Source: Desulfurellaceae bacterium (GTDB lineage: Bacteria > Campylobacterota_A > Desulfurellia > JAGGSF01). From it: a stretch of DNA of 10,382 nt. The stretch is from NCBI GenBank assembly GCA_023128455.1, contig JAGMDW010000013.1, forward strand, positions 1 to 10,382. The letters run 5' to 3'. How positions within the stretch are numbered: position 1 is the first letter of the stretch; each line of letters opens with the position of its first letter. The translations under genes and the position numbers were made by a program. Under the pieces are notes generated by a model. That model ran no database searches, was not told where the DNA came from, and saw only the letters and a list, made by a program, of their open reading frames with translations. Positions 1 to 6,782 of the stretch are shown piece after piece.

Positions 1-69
1 AAATGCGTAGGTGTGTGGGAAAGTGATAATTCTAAAGCAACCTATATTGGAGAAGAAGATGAAAGATAA
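1..69 (+). CDS. Possible 3' end of an upstream gene (partial, unidentified)
   Basis: Reading frame 1 is open from the window edge to a TAA at 67-69, giving 22 residues that end in a very acidic tail (IGEEDER). It would overlap the ATG of the next gene by 11 nt, which fits the tight packing elsewhere in the window. The fragment is too short to assign to a family. A competing possibility is frame 3, which is also open from the edge but stops at a TGA at 24-26. I cannot decide between the two, and neither may be coding. Confidence 0.3.
   Translation, partial: KCVGVWESDNSKATYIGEEDER
49..52 (+). promoter_or_regulatory. Shine-Dalgarno GGAG that selects the ATG at 59
   Basis: GGAG followed by six bases and then ATG at 59-61. 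The alternative in-frame GTG at 11 has no comparable purine-rich site at proper distance, so the ATG is the better start of the DUF1844 gene. Confidence 0.55.
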
Positions 70-322
70 AGCTACATTTACCCAACTTGTTTTGTCCCTT
101 GCTCAAGCAGGCTATGTGCAGTTAGGAATGATAGCTGATCCATTTAGTGGTAAGAAGATAGAGAGTTTGGAATCGGCAAGGGGAACTATTGGTCTTTTGG
201 AAGTATTGAAGGAAAAAACGCGAGGTAATCTTGCCGATGAAGAAATAGAAATATTGGAAGATGCTTTATATGATTTAAGAGCAGCTTTTATTACTCAAAA
301 AAGCAAAGGTAATAGTTTATAA
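59..322 (+). CDS. DUF1844 family small protein
   Basis: This 87-residue soluble protein matches the DUF1844 pattern. It has a hydrophobic opening (FTQLVLSLAQAGYVQLG), then a DP-x-(S/T)GKK turn, a segment resembling AR-TI-LLEVLKEKTRGNL, and an acidic helix ending in LYDLR. Members are short bacterial proteins of unknown biochemical function, and nothing in the sequence suggests catalysis. There is no signal peptide and no convincing membrane helix. The longer reading from GTG at 11 would add 16 residues of unconserved look; the GGAG site favours ATG 59. Its TAA (320-322) directly abuts the stop of the convergent PLD gene, so there is no room for an intergenic terminator. The family call comes from remembered motifs; the function is unknown. 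Confidence 0.8.
   Translation: MKDKATFTQLVLSLAQAGYVQLGMIADPFSGKKIESLESARGTIGLLEVLKEKTRGNLADEEIEILEDALYDLRAAFITQKSKGNSL
317..322. other. Interlocked convergent stop codons (TTATAA palindrome)
   Basis: The six-base palindrome TTATAA contains TAA of the DUF1844 gene on + (320-322) and TAA of the PLD gene on - (319-317). The two genes therefore end back to back without any spacer. I found no strong GC-rich hairpin with a T-tract within about 100 nt on either side that would serve as an intrinsic terminator. Confidence 0.9.
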
Positions 323-1159
323 TATCCTTATCTGCTCCGGCATATCTACGATTATCTCCAATCCGTATTTTTCAGTATTGGATATTCTGCCCCATATCTC
401 TACCGTTCTTTCATGGAGAACAGCAGGATCATAGTGCATTTGTGTATTTTTGAATATGACAATCTTTAACTGCTTGTTGTTTTGAAAATGTAAAAAACAG
501 GTGTGAGACGGAGAAAAATAAACCTCTGAAATTTTTCCTCTTATCCTGACATATTTTTCAGTGTTTGCCAGTATCTCGCCTACATCTTCCGCATTTATTA
601 CTTTTAACGATTCTACATTGAACTTTAAAGGCTGACTTTTCTTCCATAATTTTTCAAAATTTTGTTCGTATAGGTTGACTACATCTACTCTTTTTAAAAC
701 CACTATATTTTCATTGTTTCTTGTATAGGCAGATGCCGTCCAGTTAAATGAGCCGGTAATGACGATCTTTTTATCTATAATGGAAAACTTGTTGTGCATT
801 ATCCCCTCGAAATCTTTATAAACACAAGGCTTTGCAAATCTTACATCTACCCCTCTTTTTTTAAGAAATAGAGATTTTGTATATTTGTTCTCTAAGAAAT
901 TACCCTGGCGTGCATCCATCAAAACCCTTATTTTTACCCCTCTTTTTTTAGCGTCGGAGATTTTCCAAGCTAATTTCCTTGATGTAAAGCAATACATGGC
1001 AACATCAATGCTTTTCTTAGCCTCTTCTATATATTGCCCTATGATGTAAACTGCTTTTTCACTGGGGGTAAAGTATATTTCAATATCCCTGGCTTGCGAT
1101 ATCGAACATACAATAATCAGCAAACAGACAATAGATATTAGACGGATTACTCTAACCAA
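317..1159 (-). CDS. Secreted PLD-fold (single HKD) nuclease-like protein with C-terminal OB-like domain
   Basis: The 280-residue product starts with a Sec-type signal peptide: basic VRVIR, a hydrophobic stretch at about residues 6-19, and probable cleavage after SQA (residue 23). No lipobox cysteine fits. Residues about 26-172 form one phospholipase D-like domain whose active-site motif is H122-N-K124-x4-D129, followed by GSFNWT at 136-141. This is the arrangement of the Nuc/mitoPLD type, in which two subunits pair to build one active site. Residues about 190-280 alternate beta-like segments (YVRIRGKI, CFLHF, LKIVIF, TVEIWGRI) and resemble an OB-fold nucleic-acid-binding domain. A secreted or periplasmic nuclease is the likeliest role; a phospholipid substrate cannot be excluded. 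The start is TTG, overlapping the guaB end by 13 nt, with GAGAGG about 10 nt upstream; no ATG occurs before residue 55. It is the last gene of the cluster. Confidence 0.82.
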   Translation of the reverse strand: MVRVIRLISIVCLLIIVCSISQARDIEIYFTPSEKAVYIIGQYIEEAKKSIDVAMYCFTSRKLAWKISDAKKRGVKIRVLMDARQGNFLENKYTKSLFLKKRGVDVRFAKPCVYKDFEGIMHNKFSIIDKKIVITGSFNWTASAYTRNNENIVVLKRVDVVNLYEQNFEKLWKKSQPLKFNVESLKVINAEDVGEILANTEKYVRIRGKISEVYFSPSHTCFLHFQNNKQLKIVIFKNTQMHYDPAVLHERTVEIWGRISNTEKYGLEIIVDMPEQIRIL

Positions 1160-2607
1160 TAGTTTGGTGCCTCTCTGGTAATAATTATATTATGCACATG
1201 ACTCTCTCTTAGCCCGGCGTAGGTAATGGGTATAAATTCTGGTTTTGTACGCAACTCTTCAATTGTTTTGCATCCTGCATATCCCATCCCAGATTTTAGC
1301 CCTCCTACAAGTTGATATAAAACATCTCCTACCATTCCTTTGTATGGAACTCTGCCCTCTATTCCTTCCGGAACAAGCTTTGCTATGCCTATGTCTTCCT
1401 GAAAGTATCTATCTCTTGTCCCTTGTTCCATTACACCCAATGAACCCATACCTCGATAAACCTTGTACTTTCTTCCCTGATAGATGATGGATTCACCTGG
1501 GCTTTCCTCTGTTCCGGCAAAGATACTGCCTACCATTATTGTGCTTGCTCCAGCAACAAGGGCTTTTACGATATCGCCAGAATACCTAATTCCACCATCT
1601 GCAATTATTTTCACACCGCATTTCTCCGCTTCTTCTGTACATTCGGCAATAGCTGTAATCTGTGGAACACCTACTCCTGCTATCACCCGTGTAGTGCAGA
1701 TAGACCCAGGCCCAATACCTACTTTTACGATATTCGCTCCTGCCTCTATTAGACTTCTTACTCCCTCTTTTGTAGCTACATTACCAGCAACGATATTTAG
1801 AGAGGGAAATCTTTTCCTTAATTTTTCCACGCCATTTAAGACCATTTGTGAATGTCCGTGAGCGGAATCCACTACTACTAAATCCACTTTTGCTTCTACC
1901 AGTTGTTCTGTTCTTTCTATCAGATCTTTGGTGCCCACCGCTGCTCCTACCATCAGTCTCCCATGGGTATCCTTCGTTGCATGAGGATATTCCCTTCTCT
2001 TTCTTATATCCTTTATGGTTATAAGTCCCTTCAGCTTAAACTCATTATCTACAATAGGCAATTTTTCTATCTTGCTCTTTCTCAAGTAGTTTTCCGCTTC
2101 TTCCAATGTTGTTCCCACCGGTGCAACAACTAAGTTTTCTCTTGTCATTACTTCCTCTACCTGCTTTGAATAATCCTTTTCAAATATTATATCGCGGTTG
2201 GTTATGATACCTAAAAGCTTTTTATTGTCGCTTATAACAGGAATACCAGAGATGTGATACTCACTCATAAGGACCAGGGCTTCCTTGATCGTTTGATCTG
2301 GTTTTATGGTTATCGGTTCTAAAATCATTCCACTTTCCGATTTTTTCACCCTTCTCACCTGTTCTGCTTGTTCTCGAGCGGTCATGTTGCGATGAATTAT
2401 TCCCAATCCTCCATGTCTTGCTATTGCTATGGACAATCTATGTTCTGTTACAGTGTCCATAGCCGCACTGATAATCGGCATATTTAGATGGATGTCTGGA
2501 GCAAGGTCTACTGAGGTGTCTACATCCCGAGGAATAACACTGGATTTACGGGGAACGATCAGAACATCGTCAAAGGTCAAACCAGACTTATCTTTCACTC
2601 TCAGCAT
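1147..2607 (-). CDS. guaB: Inosine-5'-monophosphate dehydrogenase
   Basis: IMP dehydrogenase oxidises IMP to XMP with NAD+, the committed step of guanine nucleotide synthesis in the cytoplasm. At 486 residues it has the usual bacterial length. The N-terminal LTFDDVLIVPR (10-20) opens the TIM barrel. Two CBS domains occupy about residues 93-205 (GIPVISDNKKLLGIIT and KLPIVDNEFKLKGLITIKD). The catalytic loop GIGPGSICTTR carries nucleophile Cys304. ADGGIRYSGD (336-345) is the phosphate-binding segment, and the flap has the Arg400-Tyr401 dyad (RDRYF). All key residues are present, so it should be active. ATG 2607 lies 2 nt after the glyS stop, with GAGGTG formed by the last codons of glyS acting as ribosome binding site. 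Its last bases overlap the start of the PLD gene, which implies cotranscription and probably coupling. Confidence 0.98.
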   Translation of the reverse strand: MLRVKDKSGLTFDDVLIVPRKSSVIPRDVDTSVDLAPDIHLNMPIISAAMDTVTEHRLSIAIARHGGLGIIHRNMTAREQAEQVRRVKKSESGMILEPITIKPDQTIKEALVLMSEYHISGIPVISDNKKLLGIITNRDIIFEKDYSKQVEEVMTRENLVVAPVGTTLEEAENYLRKSKIEKLPIVDNEFKLKGLITIKDIRKRREYPHATKDTHGRLMVGAAVGTKDLIERTEQLVEAKVDLVVVDSAHGHSQMVLNGVEKLRKRFPSLNIVAGNVATKEGVRSLIEAGANIVKVGIGPGSICTTRVIAGVGVPQITAIAECTEEAEKCGVKIIADGGIRYSGDIVKALVAGASTIMVGSIFAGTEESPGESIIYQGRKYKVYRGMGSLGVMEQGTRDRYFQEDIGIAKLVPEGIEGRVPYKGMVGDVLYQLVGGLKSGMGYAGCKTIEELRTKPEFIPITYAGLRESHVHNIIITREAPNYWLE

Positions 2608-2609
2608 CT

Positions 2610-4631
2610 CTACACCTCTATTCTTTCAAAATTTGCTATATACAAAAAAACCCTTCTTAAATTACATAAAAGTTTTAACCTGTTCTCCTTCAGCGTTTCT
2701 TCTTCTGCCATGACCATTACATGATCAAAGAAAGCATCTATTTTTTCTTTAAATGAACACAAAATGGACAGAAGCTCCTTATATTTCTTTTGTTCTTTTA
2801 ATTCTTTTATCTCTTCCTCTTTTTGTGTAAATTCTTTGTATAGCTCTATTTCTTCTTTTTCTTCTAATAGTTTTTCTTCTACCTCTGTTTTATTGAAAGA
2901 CTCAGGGATGATATTCAGTACCCGTTTGAACATAAGGAAGTATTTCTCCTCTAAATCTTTAATTACAAAGGCTCTTACATAAGCATCATATATATCAGAA
3001 AAATCTTTACCCACCGCAGACATTATCACATCAAATCGAAGATCAGAATTGGCAATAAGATATTCTACAAGACGCTTTTTCACAAATTCCAATAGATTGG
3101 GGGGAGGACTTTTTTCTTTGTAAAGAGAACTTGCATAATCTACAATTTGAGGAATAGAAAGAAAATAACCTCTGTCTAAAACAATCCTGATTAATCCAAT
3201 GCAGGCTCTCCTTAAAGCATAGGGATCTTTTTCGCCAGTAGGTTCCAATCCTGCCAAAAAACCACCTGTTAAATTATCTATTCTTTCAGAGATAGAAAGA
3301 ATGGCTCCGGTGTCTGTTTGAGGCAGATCGTCCCCTCCCCTCCTGGGAAGATAGTGTTCGTATATGGCTTGAGCAACGCCTTTTTCTTCTCCGCTTTTTA
3401 AGGCATATTCTTCCCCCATTGCGCCTTGCAATTCAGGAAATTCATATACCATTTGTGTTACGAGGTCTGCTTTACACAGATGAGCTGCCCTTTTTACCGT
3501 TTCTTTATCTTGTTTTAATATTTCAGCTATATATGATGATAACTTTTCAAGCCTTTCTACCTTTTCATTCATTCTTCCTAACCTTTCATGAAATACGACT
3601 CCGCTGAGCCTGGATACAAAATCTGATAACGGCTTTTTTGTGTCCTCTTTATAGAAAAACAGAGCATCATTAAACCGAGCAGAAAGCACCTTCTGATATC
3701 CTTTTTTTACTACATCCTCATCTAAAAACGGGTTGTCTGCCACTGCTACAAAATAAGGAAGTAAAGCATGTTTTTCATCTTCTACGGCAAAGCATTTTTC
3801 GTGATTCTTCATGGAGGTGATGAGCACAGCCTTTGGTAAGACGAGAAAAGTTTTATCAAACTCACCCAATATTGGTTGAGGATACTCATTTAAGAATATT
3901 GTTTCATTTAATAATACATCGTCTTTCACTACAGAAATATTATAATTTTGTTCTATTTTTTTAAATTCATTTAGAATTCTGTCTCTCCTTTGCTTAGAAT
4001 TCAGCAAAACAAAGGAATCTTTTAATGCGTCTATGTACTCTTCTTTGTTTTTAATCTCTATCTTATTAGCTAAAAACCTATGACCGTATGTAAAATTGTT
4101 CGCCTTTATGCCTGCAATTTCTAAGTCTATTATTTTACCATCACAGATTGCCAGAAGATTGTGTATGGGCCTGGAGAAACTATACAGTTTATCGCTCCAT
4201 TTCATCTTTCTTTTAAATGGTATGGAATCTGTGAATTCTTTCAAGACAGAAGGTAGAAGTGGCTTTACATCTTTTCTCTCCCCTTTTTTCAGCAAAAATA
4301 CATATCTTTTCTTTCCCTTTTTTTCTATCTTTATATCCTCTATGGTTGCCTGTATCCTTTTCAAGAAACCCTTTAAGGCATTTGTGGATTCACCATTTTC
4401 AAATGCTACTTGTTCTGGAGGTCCATATATTTTTTCCTCTTTCACTGTTGTTAATGGTGCAAGATCGGAAAAAACGGTAATCCTCTTTGGTGTGCAGCAT
4501 ATATCAAGGTTCTCACAGTTTATATTGTGCTCGTCAAAAATGGTCGTTATTATTTTTTTCCCTTCTTTTTCCAATTTCATAATCTCAAAAGCAGGTAATT
4601 CTTCTGTAAATATTTCGTATAATAATTCCAT
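2610..4631 (-). CDS. glyS: Glycyl-tRNA synthetase beta subunit
   Basis: This is the beta subunit of the heterotetrameric (alpha2beta2) bacterial glycyl-tRNA synthetase. It recognises tRNA-Gly while the alpha subunit activates glycine. The 673 residues are close to the usual 680-700. Family hallmarks are the N-terminus LLYEIFTEELPA (3-14), KMKW (142-145), ARFNDALFFYKED (318-330), the LGRMNEKVERL segment (351-361), the HD-like region YLPRRGGDDLP (427-437) followed by TDTG, and DPYALRR (469-475). The C-terminus (about 550-650) is the helical anticodon-binding (DALR-like) region, very rich in Lys and Glu. ATG 4631 shares one base with the glyQ stop (TAATG), typical of this gene pair and a sign of translational coupling for equal subunit amounts. 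It is intact with no frameshift. Confidence 0.98.
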   Translation of the reverse strand: MELLYEIFTEELPAFEIMKLEKEGKKIITTIFDEHNINCENLDICCTPKRITVFSDLAPLTTVKEEKIYGPPEQVAFENGESTNALKGFLKRIQATIEDIKIEKKGKKRYVFLLKKGERKDVKPLLPSVLKEFTDSIPFKRKMKWSDKLYSFSRPIHNLLAICDGKIIDLEIAGIKANNFTYGHRFLANKIEIKNKEEYIDALKDSFVLLNSKQRRDRILNEFKKIEQNYNISVVKDDVLLNETIFLNEYPQPILGEFDKTFLVLPKAVLITSMKNHEKCFAVEDEKHALLPYFVAVADNPFLDEDVVKKGYQKVLSARFNDALFFYKEDTKKPLSDFVSRLSGVVFHERLGRMNEKVERLEKLSSYIAEILKQDKETVKRAAHLCKADLVTQMVYEFPELQGAMGEEYALKSGEEKGVAQAIYEHYLPRRGGDDLPQTDTGAILSISERIDNLTGGFLAGLEPTGEKDPYALRRACIGLIRIVLDRGYFLSIPQIVDYASSLYKEKSPPPNLLEFVKKRLVEYLIANSDLRFDVIMSAVGKDFSDIYDAYVRAFVIKDLEEKYFLMFKRVLNIIPESFNKTEVEEKLLEEKEEIELYKEFTQKEEEIKELKEQKKYKELLSILCSFKEKIDAFFDHVMVMAEEETLKENRLKLLCNLRRVFLYIANFERIEV

Positions 4632-5500
4632 TATTTACCCTCAACATACAGTTTTGCACATCCCTGAGCCAGCGTTCTTACCCTGCTTATGAATGTCGTT
4701 CGTTCCGCGGTGCTGATAGCACCTCTGGCATCTAACAGATTGAATAGATGAGAACATTTCAAACACAGGTCGTAAGCTGGTTTTACTAAGTTTCTCCTCA
4801 ATACCTTTTGGCATTCTTGTTCATACATTTCAAATAATTTAAAAAGCGTTTTTATATCTGCCACTTCAAAGTTGTAAGTAGAATATTCCCACTCATCTTT
4901 TTTGTGTATATCACCATAGGTGAAATTCTCGTTCCATTTTAGGTCGTACACATTATCTACATTCTGTAGAACTATAGCGATGCGCTCCGTACCGTAGGTT
5001 ATCTCGCATGTTATGGGATAGAGATTGTAACCCCCTATTTGTTGAAAATAGGTAAACTGTGTGATTTCCATACCGTCTAACCACACTTCCCATCCCAATC
5101 CTCCTGCACCTAAGGTGGGAGATTCCCAATTGTCCTCTACAAATCGCACATCATGTTTTTTTAAATCTATACCCAACGCATAGAGGCTATCCAGATATAT
5201 GTTTTGAACATCCAGCGGTGATGGTTTTAGGATAACCTGGTATTGATAATAGTGCTGGAGGCGATTAGGATTTTCACCATATCTTCCGTCTGTAGGTCTT
5301 CTGGAAGGTGCTACATAAGCACATCTCCAGGGCTCTTCCTTCAGTGCCTTTAAAAAAGTGGCAGGATGAAATGTGCCTGCTCCTGCCTCTATATCGTAGG
5401 GCTGGATAATTACACACCCCCTTTCTTTCCAGAATTTATGCAATTTTAAAAGCATGTCTTGAAAACTACTCTTAGTAGTTTCAAGCAAATCATTATACAT
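4631..5500 (-). CDS. glyQ: Glycyl-tRNA synthetase alpha subunit
   Basis: This catalytic subunit of the two-subunit class II glycyl-tRNA synthetase forms glycyl-adenylate and charges tRNA-Gly with GlyS. Diagnostic stretches are FWKERGCVIIQPYDIEAGAG, FHPATF, the motif 2 region YVAPSRRPTDGRYGENPNR, and the motif 3-like YGTERIAIVLQ. Length from the preferred ATG is 289 residues, slightly shorter than the roughly 300 of the E. coli protein. The reading frame could begin two codons earlier at a GTG (5506). That GTG overlaps the only good Shine-Dalgarno sequence, so ATG 5500 is chosen. It begins 2 nt after the SemiSWEET stop and overlaps glyS by one base. No T-box or other leader is visible upstream because the preceding gene abuts it, so any regulation must come from the operon promoter or from internal sites I cannot recognise. 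Confidence 0.97.
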   Translation of the reverse strand: MYNDLLETTKSSFQDMLLKLHKFWKERGCVIIQPYDIEAGAGTFHPATFLKALKEEPWRCAYVAPSRRPTDGRYGENPNRLQHYYQYQVILKPSPLDVQNIYLDSLYALGIDLKKHDVRFVEDNWESPTLGAGGLGWEVWLDGMEITQFTYFQQIGGYNLYPITCEITYGTERIAIVLQNVDNVYDLKWNENFTYGDIHKKDEWEYSTYNFEVADIKTLFKLFEMYEQECQKVLRRNLVKPAYDLCLKCSHLFNLLDARGAISTAERTTFISRVRTLAQGCAKLYVEGK

Positions 5501-5502
5501 AT

Positions 5503-5510
5503 TCACCTCT
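5503..5510 (-). promoter_or_regulatory. Shine-Dalgarno AGAGGTGA selecting the glyQ ATG at 5500
   Basis: On the minus strand AGAGGTGA is followed by AT and then ATG. The core GAGG ends 5 nt before the ATG. The site also contains the stop TGA of the SemiSWEET gene and the alternative GTG codon, which argues against initiation at that GTG. Confidence 0.6.
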
Positions 5511-5772
5511 TGTACTTTTTTATCATAAAATAAATAATAATCGTAGAAAGCATAATAGCAAATGCTATAAAATTAGCCAAGATTATTACTACATCTTTTC
5601 TCAATATACCATATACAGTCCACAAAAAGAGGCCTGTTGTCAACTGGAGAAGCATATGCAGACTCAATCCTCTTATCTCCTTAGTTCTTAGCAGACGAAT
5701 GAATTGAGGAAGAAAGCTAAATGTAGTAAGCACTGCCGCTATACTGCCTATAAGGGTTGTAATTATATTCAT
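5503..5772 (-). CDS. SemiSWEET (MtN3/PQ-loop) sugar transporter subunit
   Basis: An 89-residue membrane protein with three predicted helices at about 4-28, 38-57 and 61-84, the size of a bacterial SemiSWEET. Two copies assemble into one sugar carrier in the inner membrane. The PQ-loop motif is F20-L-P22-Q23-F in helix 1, followed by RTKEIRGLSL, which is typical of the family. Trp51 and Asn67 lie 16 residues apart, matching the Trp/Asn pair that lines the sugar pocket in characterised SemiSWEETs. The C-terminus is basic (KKYKR), consistent with a cytoplasmic end. Its ATG overlaps the dehydrogenase stop (ATGA), and its own stop is 2 nt from glyQ. The transported sugar cannot be predicted. A related PQ-loop protein with another substrate is the main alternative. 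Confidence 0.88.
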   Translation of the reverse strand: MNIITTLIGSIAAVLTTFSFLPQFIRLLRTKEIRGLSLHMLLQLTTGLFLWTVYGILRKDVVIILANFIAFAIMLSTIIIYFMIKKYKR

Positions 5773-6782
5773 AGTGTTTTTATCAAATCTTCCGTAAACT
5801 TTCTAGTGGTATATTTTTTTAGTCTGCCTTGTTTTGTAAATGTATGGCGGTGTGTTTTTAGAAAATCATAAACTCTTTTTTTGAGAACACAACTTGCCTC
5901 TTTTTCACCGATAAAATTTAACATCATAGCAGAAGATAAAATTATAGCAGTGGGATTCGCCATGTTTTTCTCTATATCTGGCGCAGAACCATGTGCAGCT
6001 TCAAAATAAGCAAATTTGTCTCCTATGTTTGCAGAGGGACAAAATCCCAATCCTCCTATTGTTCCTCCTCCCAAATCACTGAGCATGTCTCCTATAAAGT
6101 TTTCTGTTACTATTACCTCAAAGCTTTCTGGTTCTGCAATCATCTTGTAACAGGCGGCATCGGTATATATCCTTTCTGCTTCTATATCTTTATATTTTTT
6201 CGCCACATTGAAGAATATCTCTTCAAAAAACGCCATACTCACCAGGACATTGCTTTTGGCAACCAAGCTTACCTTTTTTCTGTCTTCTTTTTTTGCCAGC
6301 TCAAACGCAAAGCGGGATATTCTTTCACACCCCATTCTTGTTAAAAGTAAAATATCTGCTACTGCATCCTTTGTCCGAACACCCTTCCCTCTCGCTAAAT
6401 ATAATCCCTCTGTATTTTCTCTTACAATGGTATAATCTATATTATCGTCTATGGAGATAATTGGTCTGATATTTGCATATAAATCAAATTTGGGTCTTAG
6501 AACACCTCCCAGAAGACCGGCTTCAGTGCCATCTTTTCTTCTTATCTGAGGTAACCCGGTTGGTCCTTTTAATAAAGCTTTTGTATTTTTTATCTTTTCT
6601 AAGGACTGTTCCGAAATATTTTCACCTGTCTTTAAAAATATATTCGCACCTGCATCTATATAATGGCAGTTTAAGCGAAAATTAAATCTTTTACCAATCT
6701 TTTCTAATATAGAGGCCGCTGCATCTATAATAGTAGGACCTATACCATCACCTCTTATTACAGAGATATCATATACTTTCAT
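5769..6782 (-). CDS. Isocitrate/isopropylmalate-family beta-decarboxylating dehydrogenase, substrate unresolved
   Basis: The family catalyses metal-dependent oxidative decarboxylation of (2R,3S)-type 2-hydroxy acids such as isocitrate, 3-isopropylmalate, homoisocitrate, tartrate or D-malate. The 337-residue protein has GDGIGP (11-16), substrate arginines R96, R106 and R121 (LRPKFDLYANIRP, then VRENTEGLY with probable catalytic Tyr128), catalytic Lys176 in AKSN, and the metal-binding aspartates D208, D232 and D236. HGSAPDI (264-270) is followed by ANPTAIILSSAMML. The Asp-Ile after HGSAP, where NADP-dependent E. coli isocitrate dehydrogenase has Lys-Tyr, points to NAD+. RENTEGLY resembles isocitrate and homoisocitrate enzymes, whereas KSN-x3-SM-x-F-x-E resembles tartrate/D-malate dehydrogenases. 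No leu, lys or TCA genes adjoin it, so I leave the substrate open. It overlaps the MFS gene by 14 nt; only a weak GG-containing site precedes the ATG. Confidence 0.85.
   Translation of the reverse strand: MKVYDISVIRGDGIGPTIIDAAASILEKIGKRFNFRLNCHYIDAGANIFLKTGENISEQSLEKIKNTKALLKGPTGLPQIRRKDGTEAGLLGGVLRPKFDLYANIRPIISIDDNIDYTIVRENTEGLYLARGKGVRTKDAVADILLLTRMGCERISRFAFELAKKEDRKKVSLVAKSNVLVSMAFFEEIFFNVAKKYKDIEAERIYTDAACYKMIAEPESFEVIVTENFIGDMLSDLGGGTIGGLGFCPSANIGDKFAYFEAAHGSAPDIEKNMANPTAIILSSAMMLNFIGEKEASCVLKKRVYDFLKTHRHTFTKQGRLKKYTTRKFTEDLIKTL

Noticed and set aside
291..316. ATTAC/GTAAT inverted repeat as terminator of the minus-strand cluster
   Set aside because: The stem is only five mostly A-T pairs with a loop of about 14 bases; too weak for an intrinsic terminator.
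850..950. Direct repeat of about 16 bases (tacccctcttttttta) at about 849 and 936
   Set aside because: It arises from two KKRGV segments of the PLD protein (residues 71-75 and 100-104), both at positions where PLD-fold proteins often carry such sequence. Two copies inside one gene do not suggest a mobile or regulatory repeat.
4096..4692. 198-codon open frame on the + strand opposite glyS and the end of glyQ
   Set aside because: It lies antisense to well-conserved glyS and glyQ, its translation is Phe/Ser-rich low-complexity sequence typical of the complement of Lys/Glu codons, and it has no recognisable domain.
5500..5770. Glycine riboswitch or T-box leader for glyQS
   Set aside because: The upstream gene abuts glyQ, leaving 2 nt of non-coding sequence, and no leader structure could be recognised.
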